Source of the DNA: Isoperla grammatica
Taxonomy: Eukaryota; Arthropoda; Insecta; Plecoptera; Perlodidae
Assembly (NCBI GenBank): GCA_945910005.1
Contig: OX246745.1
Coordinates: 8,844,765-8,908,764 of the forward strand
DNA length: 64,000 bases
Reading direction: 5' to 3'
The notes under the pieces are model-generated. The model was not told the DNA's origin, ran no database searches, and was given only the letters and a program-made list of their open reading frames with translations. Of the stretch, positions 36,020-46,929 are shown in pieces. The position numbers and the translations under genes are program-made. Every line of letters starts with the position of its first letter. The stretch's first letter is position 1.

Positions 36020-36145
36020 TTAATGTTAATAAATTTAAACACTTTTCGAGTTATTCCGCCAAATCGGTCACACTCACCTAAAATCATGTTGACTCGTTTC
36101 AAGATCGCTCTGGGTCCCCTCGTCAGAACGACTGAAAACCGTTGA
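36020..36145 (-). mobile_element. Penelope-like repeat end, third copy, with CTGACGA core
   Basis: On the + strand AATAAATTTAAACACTTTTC, then GAGTTATTCCGCCAAATCGG, matches the outer part of the pair at 21064-21293. On the - strand the inner part reads CTGACGA, a perfect hammerhead core, then GGGGACCCAGAGCGATCTT and GAAAC. Aligning the three copies suggests an ancestral stem II of the type AGGACC/GGTCCT. Stem III has decayed here. Confidence 0.5.
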
Positions 36146-36149
36146 CCGT

Positions 36150-37288
36150 TGTCTTTGCCATGTTTAGTGATTAGCTGCCCAATATATAGTCACTAAGAAA
36201 CTAAAAGCTATTGTCTAGAAGGGTAACTACTTCGAGCTTTGGTCACCTACTTATGACTACACTTTGCGTAAAATAGTCGACTATTTCGCCAACTTGGGAT
36301 ACAAGATACAATCTTGGTTAGGTGGACGATACACTCGCCATAGGCATGTGCATCTGTATCTCTGTAGTTCAATCACAGCCGGTCTCTCATAGGACTCATG
36401 TCAACGATATGGAACCAGAGAGCTAGATAGCTAGTGTGCATAGCAGTGGGACCCAAGTACCATTTGAAAGCCATTAAATTATGGTTTCGTAGTTTCGAAA
36501 AAGGTTTATTTTTTGATAAATTAATTTTGATCAATTTTATAATAAATGTTTTTTATATTTTTTTATTAGAATATCCTTTTTTTTAAATCTATTTGTAAAT
36601 ACATTTTTGGAAAAGAGACCATTCTCCAGACAACACGCAGCGTAGGGCCTCAAAGGATGGAAGAGAATACTTAACCGAAACGTCGGGCAAGGAGGTATAA
36701 GTTGAAACTCCCTTCTTTACGATCGTTTCTGCAAAACGTTTCATGCGAGTGTGGCCTCTCTTTTGACAAAGATGATAGAGGAATAAAATTTAGCAAGACG
36801 CAATTTTTATAAATTTTGCGTTGTTAAAAAAATGTCCCCAGGCGAATTTATACCATTAATGGATTTGCTTTGGATGTTGTGGAATTCTGTACATTGCGTA
36901 TACGTTGGTCTCGTCGATTTTTCTGTCTTGAGCTCTTGTTGACGCACGTAAAATAATTGCAGCTCTTCGGTTGGCTTGTGTTTTGCCCAGCGGCGCTGTT
37001 AAAGATTGCGAATAAAATGTTATGGGTACTTTGCGTTATTGGTTGGGAAAGAAGGGAATTCAACTTCGATAGATTCTTAAGACTGAACAAGTTATACACA
37101 AGGGGGTGACTTCCACTTCCGATAGATCTCCTTCAACGGAACACTTGAGAGACACTGCGATATTCTTTTGAAGAGAAGCCGCGAGCATTATTCCCGTCAG
37201 TCGTAGCTTGCCCATATCTCAAGTGGAATTGGACTATTAAAGGCTGTTTTCGCTAAACAAAACGCACACATTTATATAGTGATGCTAT
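36150..37288. other. Stretch without a recognisable gene
   Basis: No ORF of interest and no repeat defined. Confidence 0.4.
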
Positions 37289-37300
37289 ATTATTGTTCAA

Positions 37301-37571
37301 CCAATAGAGGTGGCTCGGCGGAAAGACGCGAGACTCTAATTCGGGAGGTCACTGGTTCGATTCCGGCCACCGGCAGTCCTGACTGAAGGTTTTTTCCGAG
37401 GTTTTCCTCAGTCGTAAAGGCGAATGCTGGAATTGAGTTCTACTATTAGCCCTCGGACATTCCTTTCTAACTATCCAAACACCCGAATAACCTAGTTAGT
37501 CACCTGAAGAGGGGCACATCAGGTAAAGCTTGGTGTGCCCCCTATAACGGGCATTCATACCAAAAATTATT
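37301..37571 (+). mobile_element. Intact tRNA-derived SINE with 12-bp TSD
   Basis: ATTATTGTTCAA occurs perfectly at 37289-37300 and 37572-37583, so the insertion is bounded exactly and is fairly recent. The tRNA-like head (37309-37371) has GGTGGCTCGGCGG at the start, an A-box-like segment, CTGGTTCGATTCCGG as B box and T arm, and GGCCACC pairing with the 5' GGTGGC. The body reads CCGAGGTTTTCCTCAGTCG, CCTAGTTAGTCACCTGAAG and GGTGTGCCCCCTATAACGGG. The tail is (ATT)n. The 18-base word GCGAGACTCTAATTCGGG also occurs in the remnant at 53990-54040. Confidence 0.9.
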
Positions 37572-37971
37572 ATTATTGTTCAAAGGAGATGGCAAGTGTA
37601 TATATCACACATGCTTCTATATTTTTATTAAAATACTAACTTTATTTCAAACGCAAGTACTCCGTCGAAAATCATTTGTAAGTATCTGGCAATGAGCTAG
37701 AAACGTTTCAAGGCCGGCCCTCCCAGCGGAGTAACGTAAACACTGCATCCTCCTATCAAGATCACCCCACTTCATAGCTATACTTTTTACTCAGTAAAAG
37801 CAATGGTCACTCCTAAAATATTCTTTAATTTCTCCTTTTAAAATTTTCTACTGTTTAGAGATTGGTTATTGACTCTTCAACCAAAATGTATACAAGGTTG
37901 CCTTCTATCTACTTCCAAATAAATTATATGTATATATTTGGATACAAATACTCGAATCGTTCTGTGTAGGT

Positions 37972-37987
37972 GGGGGGGGGGGGGGGG
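37972..37987. repeat. G16 homopolymer
   Basis: Sixteen consecutive G. Confidence 0.95.
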
Positions 37988-38594
37988 AGCTCCATGTTTC
38001 TAGCCGTTGGGGATGATTACCCCAGTAGGGGTAACAGTACAGAGAACTACTTTGGTATACTATTTCAGGTTTATATTGACCAAATTAGCCGTACATTGAT
38101 TTGAAACAGTAAAAATAGTGAAAATTACGATTAATTAAGTATACATTAAAAGAGTACATTTCAGTAAATGTATTTGTAATTCCTTAGACCGGCACTCTCT
38201 CCATTGAGTCAAGTTGATTCGGTCTGAAGTTCAACGGCCTGAAATACTCCAACGTCAACACTGTCACAATGTAGTGCGTTGTTGTGGGCAGTGAGATATA
38301 CTGCCCGGCAAATGAGACTTGTAAAGTAATTGTAACTACCGCACTTCGCCCCCAAACCTGGTTCCACATGCCCACGTACAAGAGTCATACACTACACATA
38401 ACGTGCACACGGCCCTTGTATCTCGTGATTCTTCAGTTCCTTTGAAATCTATATCATCATGATGTTAGCGAAAAGTTTTGCGGCGTTCGTTGGCAAAGTT
38501 GCATTAACAAACGCGCTTGTATATTGGCTGCAATCTACATTCTGTAGAAGCCACAAGAATGTGCCTTCGTCCAACACTCCATCCATGTGAGCAA

Positions 38595-38646
38595 CCCCCC
38601 CCCCCCAACCCCCTCCCTCCCCCACACACACATACACACTCCCACA
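38595..38646. repeat. C12 run with C-rich and CA-rich extension
   Basis: Twelve C, then AACCCCCTCCCTCCCCCA and imperfect ACAC repeats. Confidence 0.9.
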
Positions 38647-39383
38647 CAAGAGCTAGCGAAGATAACGTGTAATCCAATACGATCCAGCATTATACATTTT
38701 AATTGCGTTGGATAATTAATCACAAAATATGATTTCCACCTCTGTAAGGTGATGATGATGATAACAGTAACAGTATATTTAGTTTTGTGCGCATCTCTGA
38801 GAATATACATTTTCCCTTATAATAAAGAACAACGTTTCATGCATCCACCCAGGTAACAAAGTAATTTTGACGTTCCATAAACAAAAGTACGTTAAAACAC
38901 AATGGGATTGTTTTTTTGTTTTGTTAAAATCGGCTCCCTTCAGTTCCTTTGTAAGCGGGATTGACTGTTTGCGTTTTTATTGCAGACGACAGAGGCTGTC
39001 GGGAAACATTTCATCATTTGTTACCGTCACCGCGCGAAGGCTGTGTTGTGTGTTGTACGCAAATATGTACAGCTACACCGTTTAGACGTCAACGCAACTA
39101 TTAACACACGCTAAAAATGTCAACTTGTGAGTGGGTTTCAATATTGAGGATTTTTGCTCATCTACAATGATATTTGGGGTTGACGTCCTGTATTTTTCAA
39201 CTTTGCTAATCGAGACGATATCCACAACTTTAATGCCAGTTATTCTGTGATAGGGAACCTCGATCTTCCAAGCATTTATGATTCTTCCGATGCGTATTAT
39301 ATGAATGGCATCTTATACGGACTTGTTTTGAATACTGGAGGCCTAACCAACCACTGCCGGCCCCGCACTTGTGTGTATACTAG

Positions 39384-39688
39384 TCCCAACGAAAGTATTC
39401 GCATACCGATCTCAGATCATTGTCTACTGCCCCTTTCAACCGCGCGAATTGAAAGAAAATCAACAGATACCTGGTGTTCTGTTCATGTTCGGCTTTTTAG
39501 CTAAGTGCACAGGCGGTTTGGCCACACCCACCGTTACAGTTACAGGTAACCAACGGAAAGTTTTTAATTTTCCCCAATGGACCTGTTTAGATTAGACGGT
39601 AGGAATTATCGAAGTAGAAAACTAGGTTGTCACCTTGGACTCGGCTGTATCGTAAGCATCAGAATACTTTCGTTGGGACAACTTTAAA
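39384..39688. mobile_element. Inverted-repeat element, family F2
   Basis: TCCCAACGAAAGTATTC (39384-39400) is repeated in perfect inverse at 39662-39678, with GCATACCGAT / ATCGTAAGC-like words just inside. The right arm (39624-39688) also matches 52695-52758 in the same orientation (ACTTTCGTTGGG, TTGGAC-CGGCT). This fits the termini of a small DNA transposon. The target duplication is unresolved. Confidence 0.5.
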
Positions 39689-39907
39689 GGATCAAAAATA
39701 CTTGCTAGTATTGTTTGGCGGAATGGAACCGATGAAAGCCAGTAATAAACACAAGAAGATATGTTTTATATAGGTTATACTTATAATCCCACATTATTTC
39801 AACAATAATATAAGAATAAGTATTCTTATCTCATACAAAATTTCGTTTTTGGTACACTGGAAGTTTTCCGTATTTGCGCCGTTACTTCTTGTGTATCTTT
39901 CTGGTAT

Positions 39908-40216
39908 ATTCCATCCATCTTGAACACTAGCTTGGGAAGAAAATAATGTACGTGATGTGGGCTGATGTGGTTGTGTATGTGATGTAGGCTCGCTGAACAC
40001 GATCACTATGCTGGAGGCATTTAGTGATTGATAATTCTGATTATTTCTGATTTTCAGTATCGTTTCATTTCAACGTGTGGTTTTTTATTTTTACCCGGTT
40101 TTGCCTCTTTTGCAGTTTTAATTGATAAAAGAAGGCGCTGACGTATTCCTCCAGGCATTACACGCTGAACACGTAGTTAATTTTCTTCCCAAGCTAGTGT
40201 CCAAGACGGATGGAAT
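39908..40216. repeat. Long inverted repeat, about 40-bp arms
   Basis: 39908-39947 and 40177-40216 are inverted with about 90% identity (core ACTAGCTTGGGAAGAAAAT). An open frame from 40122 to 40571 (149 codons, no ATG at its start) begins inside and extends beyond the right arm. It is probably incidental. The structure may be part of a larger element with the inverted repeat just upstream. Confidence 0.5.
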
Positions 40217-43200
40217 GCAGGTTATAGGATTCCCGACGGAATTATTCACCCTTGCTAAGGCTAGTTTTCTGGCCGCTAGAATGCGTTCGTTACTAACCGC
40301 GAGGGTTCACGAACTTCGCGTCCGCGCTCGACACGTTTTGGTCTGGAAGCTTTGCAGTCTACCTCTGTATTTTGATTCGGTCCTTTGGTGGCTCGTAGAA
40401 TTTGAAGTGAAGTGGGTAGAGTACAAATCAGTTAACATTATAAAAACTACTAAAACACACACTGATACGGTACAAAGGCTAAGGCAAGGCCCTTCAGTGG
40501 TGCATATTAACTCGCTTGAACTCTTTCTGGCGCCTGGGACACAACTACCCTGTGATCAAACAGCGACGTAAAATCAGCATGCATCAAGCGCTCATTCGCA
40601 AACAATTGAAACTGCGCATGCGCGGCATGCCCACAATCTGCTCGTGTCCCAAACGCAGGCCAGGCGTGTAGCCAACATGAGCAAGTGCTCATTGTGTAAT
40701 TATTCGACTCTATGTACATGATATCCTCATGAGAGTAACCTTCCAGGTCCTAATTTGCCCCACGACAGATGATTAACGTACAGTATATGGTATCGTATTC
40801 TGTGATGGAGTTGGATTGCCTCTAATAAAGTAAACACTGGCTCGGTCCACGACCCTTGTAATACAAGCCCTGAGTAAACGGAAGATGTCCAAGTTTTCTC
40901 ACTAATCCCGTTTGGTTTGCAGTCGCACATTGGATTCGATTCTGAGCGTAATATCTTATGTAAACACTTCAACATGAGGATTGGAAGAGCAAACTGAATC
41001 ATATCTTATAAACCGCTTCGGTGCTGAAAACCTATCAGGAGGGAACACTCTTGTTTAAGAATTCTATTCTATTAAATTAGAGACTTCGTTCTCGATATAA
41101 AAATATTCAAATTTTAAATTTTAGAAAAGAGCGTGGTTAAAAGTTGACTGGAGATTCCATACATCATTATTACTGGAATAATAGGGTATATGATGTCATT
41201 ATGAGGTAGCCTATCACATTCTTATAAGAGTGATCAAAGCATACACAAAAGATATTAATTACAAACATCAACGTAATAAATGCACTTACACTGTCATTAT
41301 TAACGCATTACAAATTACAACGTTTTTGGTAGAATTTTAATAGAAAATCAGAAACTAATTGTTTATAGAATAATTGTTTGTATATGGATTTTATGAAGAA
41401 GATATTGTTAACAATGAATTTTATTTATTTGTCAACAGTTCTGTTGAAAATGCATCCATAAACAACGTTGTAGTAATTATTATGTTTCTGGGATTTATAA
41501 ACAAGGATCTTTCTATTTTTAATACTTGTACTCGATATAGACACTGGAGAACAGTTCTCTATTCTACCATTGTAACATCACCTACACCATAGTTCATGTA
41601 TACACCAGTCCTAAATTTGTGCTTCACTAACTACGAAAAAGCTATCATCCATTAGTCTTATCGTGAGCAACCTAAACACGTATGCCCTCCCGTGCTTTTC
41701 AAGGTCACACGGCAACGAAACAGGGATTCCCGCACGATTCATTAGCCGCCTCACATTCACGCTTGACTTTGAAGAGTCGCGAATGCGAGTGAGTAATCTT
41801 TTATTAATGCGAAGAAAAACAGCCTCTTTGTGGTGAAAAGCTTTTCAAGAACTTCGCGTAGGTCTTGGCGAAACATCGTTAAATTTCCATCAATTTGGGT
41901 TCGTCATCTGCTCAATAGTGTAACACCCATTGTTATGTATTTTCCTAGATCAAGCGAGGCTTGCTCTAAACTTTCCTCTCCTTTGACTCCTCACTTCACT
42001 TCTGATCGAAATAACGAAGGGGTTAGACCCGAGTATTAAATAGCACCAAATTACCGTTTTTGCTTATAAAACCATATCTAGAAGTACTAAATGACACCTC
42101 TAAGGATGAACCCGCCATGTCTTAGTTCGTGTAACCATATTAAATTTAATCTAGATACGCATCATTAGTTTTATTTAGAATGAAATACAAATTATAAAAT
42201 AACATTGAAGCAAAAGACCGTTGTCTAAGAACGGGTCGTGTTCTCGTCACAAAGTTGTATTGGACGCAACTCTACGGAATTCTGGTGGCCGAACATTTTG
42301 CTTCGAGATATTGCTTGAATTCTGTTCTCTCTTCTTATGACCAGTACAAATAAAAAACTAGGCAATTGGTGACACTTCGCTCGCCACTAAAATGGGCGTT
42401 AACAGCGACCCACTATCTGCCAACCAAACACTTAATAGTGATCTTATCCGCCGTTAGTCAAGAGTAACAATAGTTGGCCATTGTGCCTCTATGTTTTGTC
42501 TTGTGTCGAGACTCGAGACAATGTCTTCTTCATGGTGCTGTATTCTGTGACGGTTATCTCCCTCCGACGAATCCACTACCATTAATTAGTTGGGTCTTTC
42601 TGCAAACCCATTTTCTACAGGGGGGTTGAACGATACGCTTTATAGTTTTAAACGAGTACTCAGCACCGGAAATACGAGCAGACAATCATGCAACCGTATC
42701 TAGGTCTAACCAATCCAGGACAAGGGAACATAAATTACTGGTTACATTATAACGTTTTGACGGAAAATATTGTTGGTTTTAGAAGACTACAGTAATAATA
42801 ATTGGCTTGTGTAGTATACTTAAATTGCAATTTGTTGTACTGAATTCTTTAGGGATATCGCAGTCTTCTCTCTGTACTTAGTAACTTGACTGACGTGTAA
42901 TTTAGTTAATAATACCAATGCACAGACTATTATGTGTAAAGAGTATGTTAACTACATGTGGAATATGGATGTAGGCCGCAATATCCAAGCCATGTTCCAA
43001 TAAACGTAACATATAAACTGTATCGGGCTGTTCAGAAATACCACACGAATAACGTTTTATGAATACATTACTGTACAATAATCCCGCCAATATATGGTAT
43101 GATGCAGTTACTAGACATCAATACGGCGCAATACCCACACATCTAAATTATTCAATTCCATTTTAAACTCCATAGATTGAGGAAGAGTGGTGGGGGCAAG

Positions 43201-44080
43201 GGGAAGGTGGGCGAAAGGCGTTAAAGAAGAGAAGTTCCCTAAATTTGATAACGTTTTTACGTTTTCTAGAGTAGGCCGGCGGCCATAAAAGGAAACTTCG
43301 AAAGGTGGACGGACTCATAAATGGGCAAACCACTCTTTGTCTTTGGCAGGGCAGGTTGCCAGTTGCGGCTTCGGTCATGCAAATTACAGCGCTGTACGCG
43401 AACCTCCCTCGAACACACTTGTATATAAAATGGCGAGTTACGAAGTACGAACCTCGGGTTTCCTTGCTAAGACTAAATGTCCACTATGCGTATAGGCCAC
43501 AACGTGATGCTCGAGTTTACAGCACTCGGCTCTTCCAGTCTAAAAGCTTTACTACCAGAAGCCAACTTTCTCTACATCAGTACAGTAGTTATAAGTACCG
43601 TCTAAAACTCATGTGTTTTAGTAGTATCTTAAAAGCACTACAAAATATTGAAAAGTGGTCACTTACCAACACTTTGTTTTAAAAGAACTTAACACTGGAT
43701 TTAGAAAGTTCGAGTATTTTAATCCTTACGGTTGTTATGTTTAAAGCCCATTAAATAATTATCAATGCATTGGTTTTCATAATGACTACCGTAATGATTG
43801 CAATATTTGTAATTTTGTTCATCAAATTTTTAGTTCTTATGAAAGTAAATGTAGGTTAGTAACCACATTTTTAATATTAAGTACCGTTTCAAAGATATTC
43901 CTAAAAACCTTTGATTTTGTGTGATTGGGGATACCTGAGGATACCTGAGAATCACATTTCCCCTGAACTTTCTATTGTACTTCGGACTTATTCTTCCTTA
44001 TTTTCACGTGTCTTACATTAATATCTAGTCAATGTATTTTTTTTATATGTAGATATATCGGATATAAAGAGTGTTCTTTA
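40217..44080. other. Stretch without a recognisable gene
   Basis: A GC-richer patch (40240-40360) continues the open frame mentioned at 40122. Near 40533-40660, GCGCCTGGGACAC and GTGTCCCAAACGC form a weak inverted pair around TGCGCATGCGCGGC. The rest is AT-rich with chance ORFs. Confidence 0.35.
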
Positions 44081-44104
44081 TTGATTGTTAATGTCTGGTT
44101 TCAG

Positions 44105-44220
44105 GGGCGGCTTCTGGGCAAGGTCGATGCTTACTTCAGCTCGTTCAGACGTTGTAACTACCCTCGAGTTACCGCGCAGGGCGTCATCGAGATCGTCGAG
44201 GAGTGCGGCCGATATTCAAG
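44105..44220 (+). CDS. Candidate internal coding exon of an unidentified gene
   Basis: A GC-rich island in AT-rich DNA. TGTCTGGTTTCAG precedes it as a splice acceptor (AG at 44103-44104). The frame starting at 44105 is open for 38 codons plus two bases. By count, 26 of 38 third positions are G or C, unlike the surroundings. The peptide has a conserved, folded-domain look: DAYFSSFRRCNYP near residues 8-20, then VTAQGVIEIVEECGRYS. GT at 44221-44222 (TTCAAG|GTCAGA) is a usable but weak donor. After it the translation turns into a hydrophobic, chance-like sequence. With these borders the exon enters in phase 0 and leaves with two bases over. I could not name the family. No neighbouring exon is visible, so the host gene would have long introns. 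Confidence 0.5.
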
Positions 44221-44222
44221 GT

Positions 44223-45760
44223 CAGACATTTTCATCTTCTTCGACCTCGTCATACATGATGTAGTGTGGTTTTCAGCGAGTGTCTTGCTTTTGCTGACTT
44301 TCCCCAGGCTGACTTTCCGTACCTACATGTTTTTTGCTGACGTTCCGAGACCTTTAACCGAGTTTCCTTAGGTTGACAGTTATCCGTTTCAAAACAGTAG
44401 CGGTTGTCTGTGAAATGGGCGATTCAAATATCACCTGACTCTTTGAGAATATACATTATTGGTATTTGGATTTATTGCACTATAAGCAAGCGCTGTGCAA
44501 AGACGATTAAGTGCTACCAATACATTATATATTTCTAATAATTCGGTTTTTGATTATTTTATAAAATATGTACCGTCATACGTTAGCTGTATACAATTAT
44601 TAAAACTTGGATTTAAGGGTTGGGGGGGGGGGGGGTCATCTAAAGAGTAAAGCCCCTTTATACATCACTGGTTTATGGTCTCTACATTGAAAGGGAGATC
44701 ATTACCTTCTCGCTCATTGCCCGAGTCCAACTTTCGAGTTCCTATTCTTTTGTTTCTGATGGTTCCGACGGTCTAGCTGGCTGGTTTCATCAGATTGTCT
44801 CTCCATTATTAAATGTTTTAAATTAATCGTTTGGCCCAGGTTTATAGGATCAACTCGGCTTTGGCTTAACCTTCACCACTCACACTGATCCTCTTCGTTC
44901 CTTTTGTTTCGGCCCGTGAAAGAGATCAGCTGAGCTGACCTGACCTGCTCAAAGCCAAGAAGATATTTCTAGAATCCCGCTAATAACTCACACGACGAAT
45001 TTTAGACGTAACCTTCTATTAGAGAAAGTAAAAAATTACGTGTGGGGTTAATTTTGGTACAGGCAATACAGCGGAACACACTTTCAGAAGACATACTGTA
45101 TAGAAGAAAATGAGTATATTCATGTTTTGCATGTAACAAATAATACAAATAAAACAGAAAATACGATTAGGTTTATAATAAAAGTGGTGAAACACAGCCA
45201 ATATCGAACCAAAACCATAATGACTTACTAGAAACGGATCCATACGAAATGAGATATCGTTTTGTATTCGCTAACGATATCTATTTTGACTTGTGTTTTG
45301 AGCTATAATCAGTTTTCGAGACTGACCAAATATAAAGCATTTCAAAATACATGGCAGACACGTTTATTTTGCTAATAAACTACGCGGAAACAAAACAACC
45401 CATTACAATTTTGTTTTAGGCGAATTGTTCGTATCGCAACCAAATCGCGAAAAACATTGTTTTTGTTTCCTTATCTCTTGATGAACCAATGTTTTTGTTG
45501 CATTTATCGGCCGCTAACAAACAAACCCGTATCGCCCGAGTATACAGTAGTGTATCTATCTCCGGTGAATGAGTGACATGTTAATTATCCATCGCTTTGA
45601 CCTTTCGCACCGGTGAACCTTGCATATATTTCACAGTGTTGTGTCAGCAGGACTGCGCGTACTAAACATTGCGGTGATAACCGTACAACCATTTAGCAAT
45701 TAAGATTATTCCTACTATGACAATGTTGTAACTTCACTTATACCCCATCTTCACTTGTCA
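44223..45760. other. Stretch without a recognisable gene
   Basis: Contains G14 (44622-44635). If the upstream exon is real, this would be intron. No second exon could be picked out. Confidence 0.35.
44622..44635. repeat. G14 homopolymer
   Basis: Fourteen consecutive G. Confidence 0.95.
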
Positions 45761-46013
45761 CTTAGTTTGTCAAACAGTTGCTCATCGACTAAGTTTGTTG
45801 TGTGCGTCTTAGTTTATCAAACACTAAGTTGCTCATCGACTAAGTTTGTTGTGTGCGTCTTAGTTTATCAAATACTAAGGTGCTCATCGACTAAGTTTGT
45901 TGTGTGCGTCTTAGTTTATCAAACACTAAGTTGCTCATCGACTAAGTTTGTTGTGTGCGTCTTAGTTTATCAAATACTAAGGTGCTCATCGACTAAGTTT
46001 GTTCTGTGCGTCT
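45761..46013. repeat. 51-bp minisatellite with alternating unit types
   Basis: Units start at 45778, 45829, 45880, 45931 and 45982 (the last is partial), preceded by a partial unit from 45761. Each reads CTCATCGACTAAGTTTGTTG, then TGTGCGTCTTAGTTTATCAAA. The end alternates between CACTAAGTTG and TACTAAGGTG, so the true period is a 102-bp dimer. Because 51 is divisible by three, an open frame (45755-46021) runs through with a 17-residue repeat. I read that as a by-product. Confidence 0.95.
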
Positions 46014-46842
46014 TCACGTAGGCGAAAACTAACAGTATATAATGAAGAGTTAAACCACTATTGCCACTTTTATTTCTGCCTTATAGACATTATTAATTTC
46101 TCACCTGTTAGGTTTGCACTTGATCCTTTTAATTGATTAAGTCCAAACCAGCTCAAAACCTTTTCCATACAACCAAATATCGAAACCAATAACCCCAAAG
46201 AAAAACAATAATGGCGCGTTCCTTACCTTGTCAACATTAAATGACTGCCCTTCATGATCAATGTAGTTCGTTGTCAACTTAGTAACACACGACATCGTCG
46301 TCACGTGAACTCAGTATTTTGCAAACTAGATCGGTGACTTAAGTGACACGTGAAGACGCAAAATGATTATATAACTGTCATGTCCCAAGACTGTGATGAA
46401 AAAGTACGCTGTGTTTCGTGAGCTCTACATATTATACTAGACGATCAATATTTGTATAAATTTAATCCGTACATTTCAGGTTGTGACCATTGGTTTAACA
46501 TGATCCCACAGTGGTTTTCGTGGCTGCATTCAACAGATGTTCCTAATAGAATTATTTCATTGTAAAAGTTAGAGAGACTACTCTTCTTGTTAATAATACG
46601 TGGAAATAAGCCAGTAAAATCTTTTTGTGCGTATCCCATCCGTATTAAGAGTGTGTAACTCTTGTGTTGGCTGTACTGTACCTCTCGTCGTGAACAGAAC
46701 GACAACAGTGTAGTAGCTCAGTGTTGCCCTCTTGAGCTTATTAGGGGACGGGAAAGAATGCCCGAAGGCTGATCGGACGTCTCAATACCAGCTTTGGTCT
46801 TATGACGGAGGAAACTTTAGGGAATCTCTTAAAGCATGATTT
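46014..46842. other. Stretch without a recognisable gene
   Basis: Chance ORFs only; no repeat defined. Confidence 0.4.
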
Positions 46843-46912
46843 ACCTCGCTGGAATCGAACACGTTACCAGAAGAATGATAGTATTCCGTGCTACCGCTGA
46901 TCCACCTCTATC
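46843..46912 (-). repeat. tRNA-like SINE head
   Basis: On the - strand GGTGGATCAGCGGTAGCACG is A-box-like. About 30 bases later GTTCGATTCCAGCGAGG is a perfect B box. The intervening arm does not give a normal anticodon loop, so it is taken as a SINE head or tRNA relic. Confidence 0.5.
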
Positions 46913-46929
46913 GGAATGATCATACTACT

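Larger units (their letters stand above)
37584..39360. other. Stretch without a recognisable gene
   Basis: Contains a G16 run (37972-37987) and a C-rich tract (38595-38606 plus CA repeats to 38646). The ORFs look random. Confidence 0.4.

Noticed and set aside
40507..40719. - strand ORF over the TGCGCATGCGC palindrome
   Set aside because: A shadow of palindromic sequence with no recognisable family.
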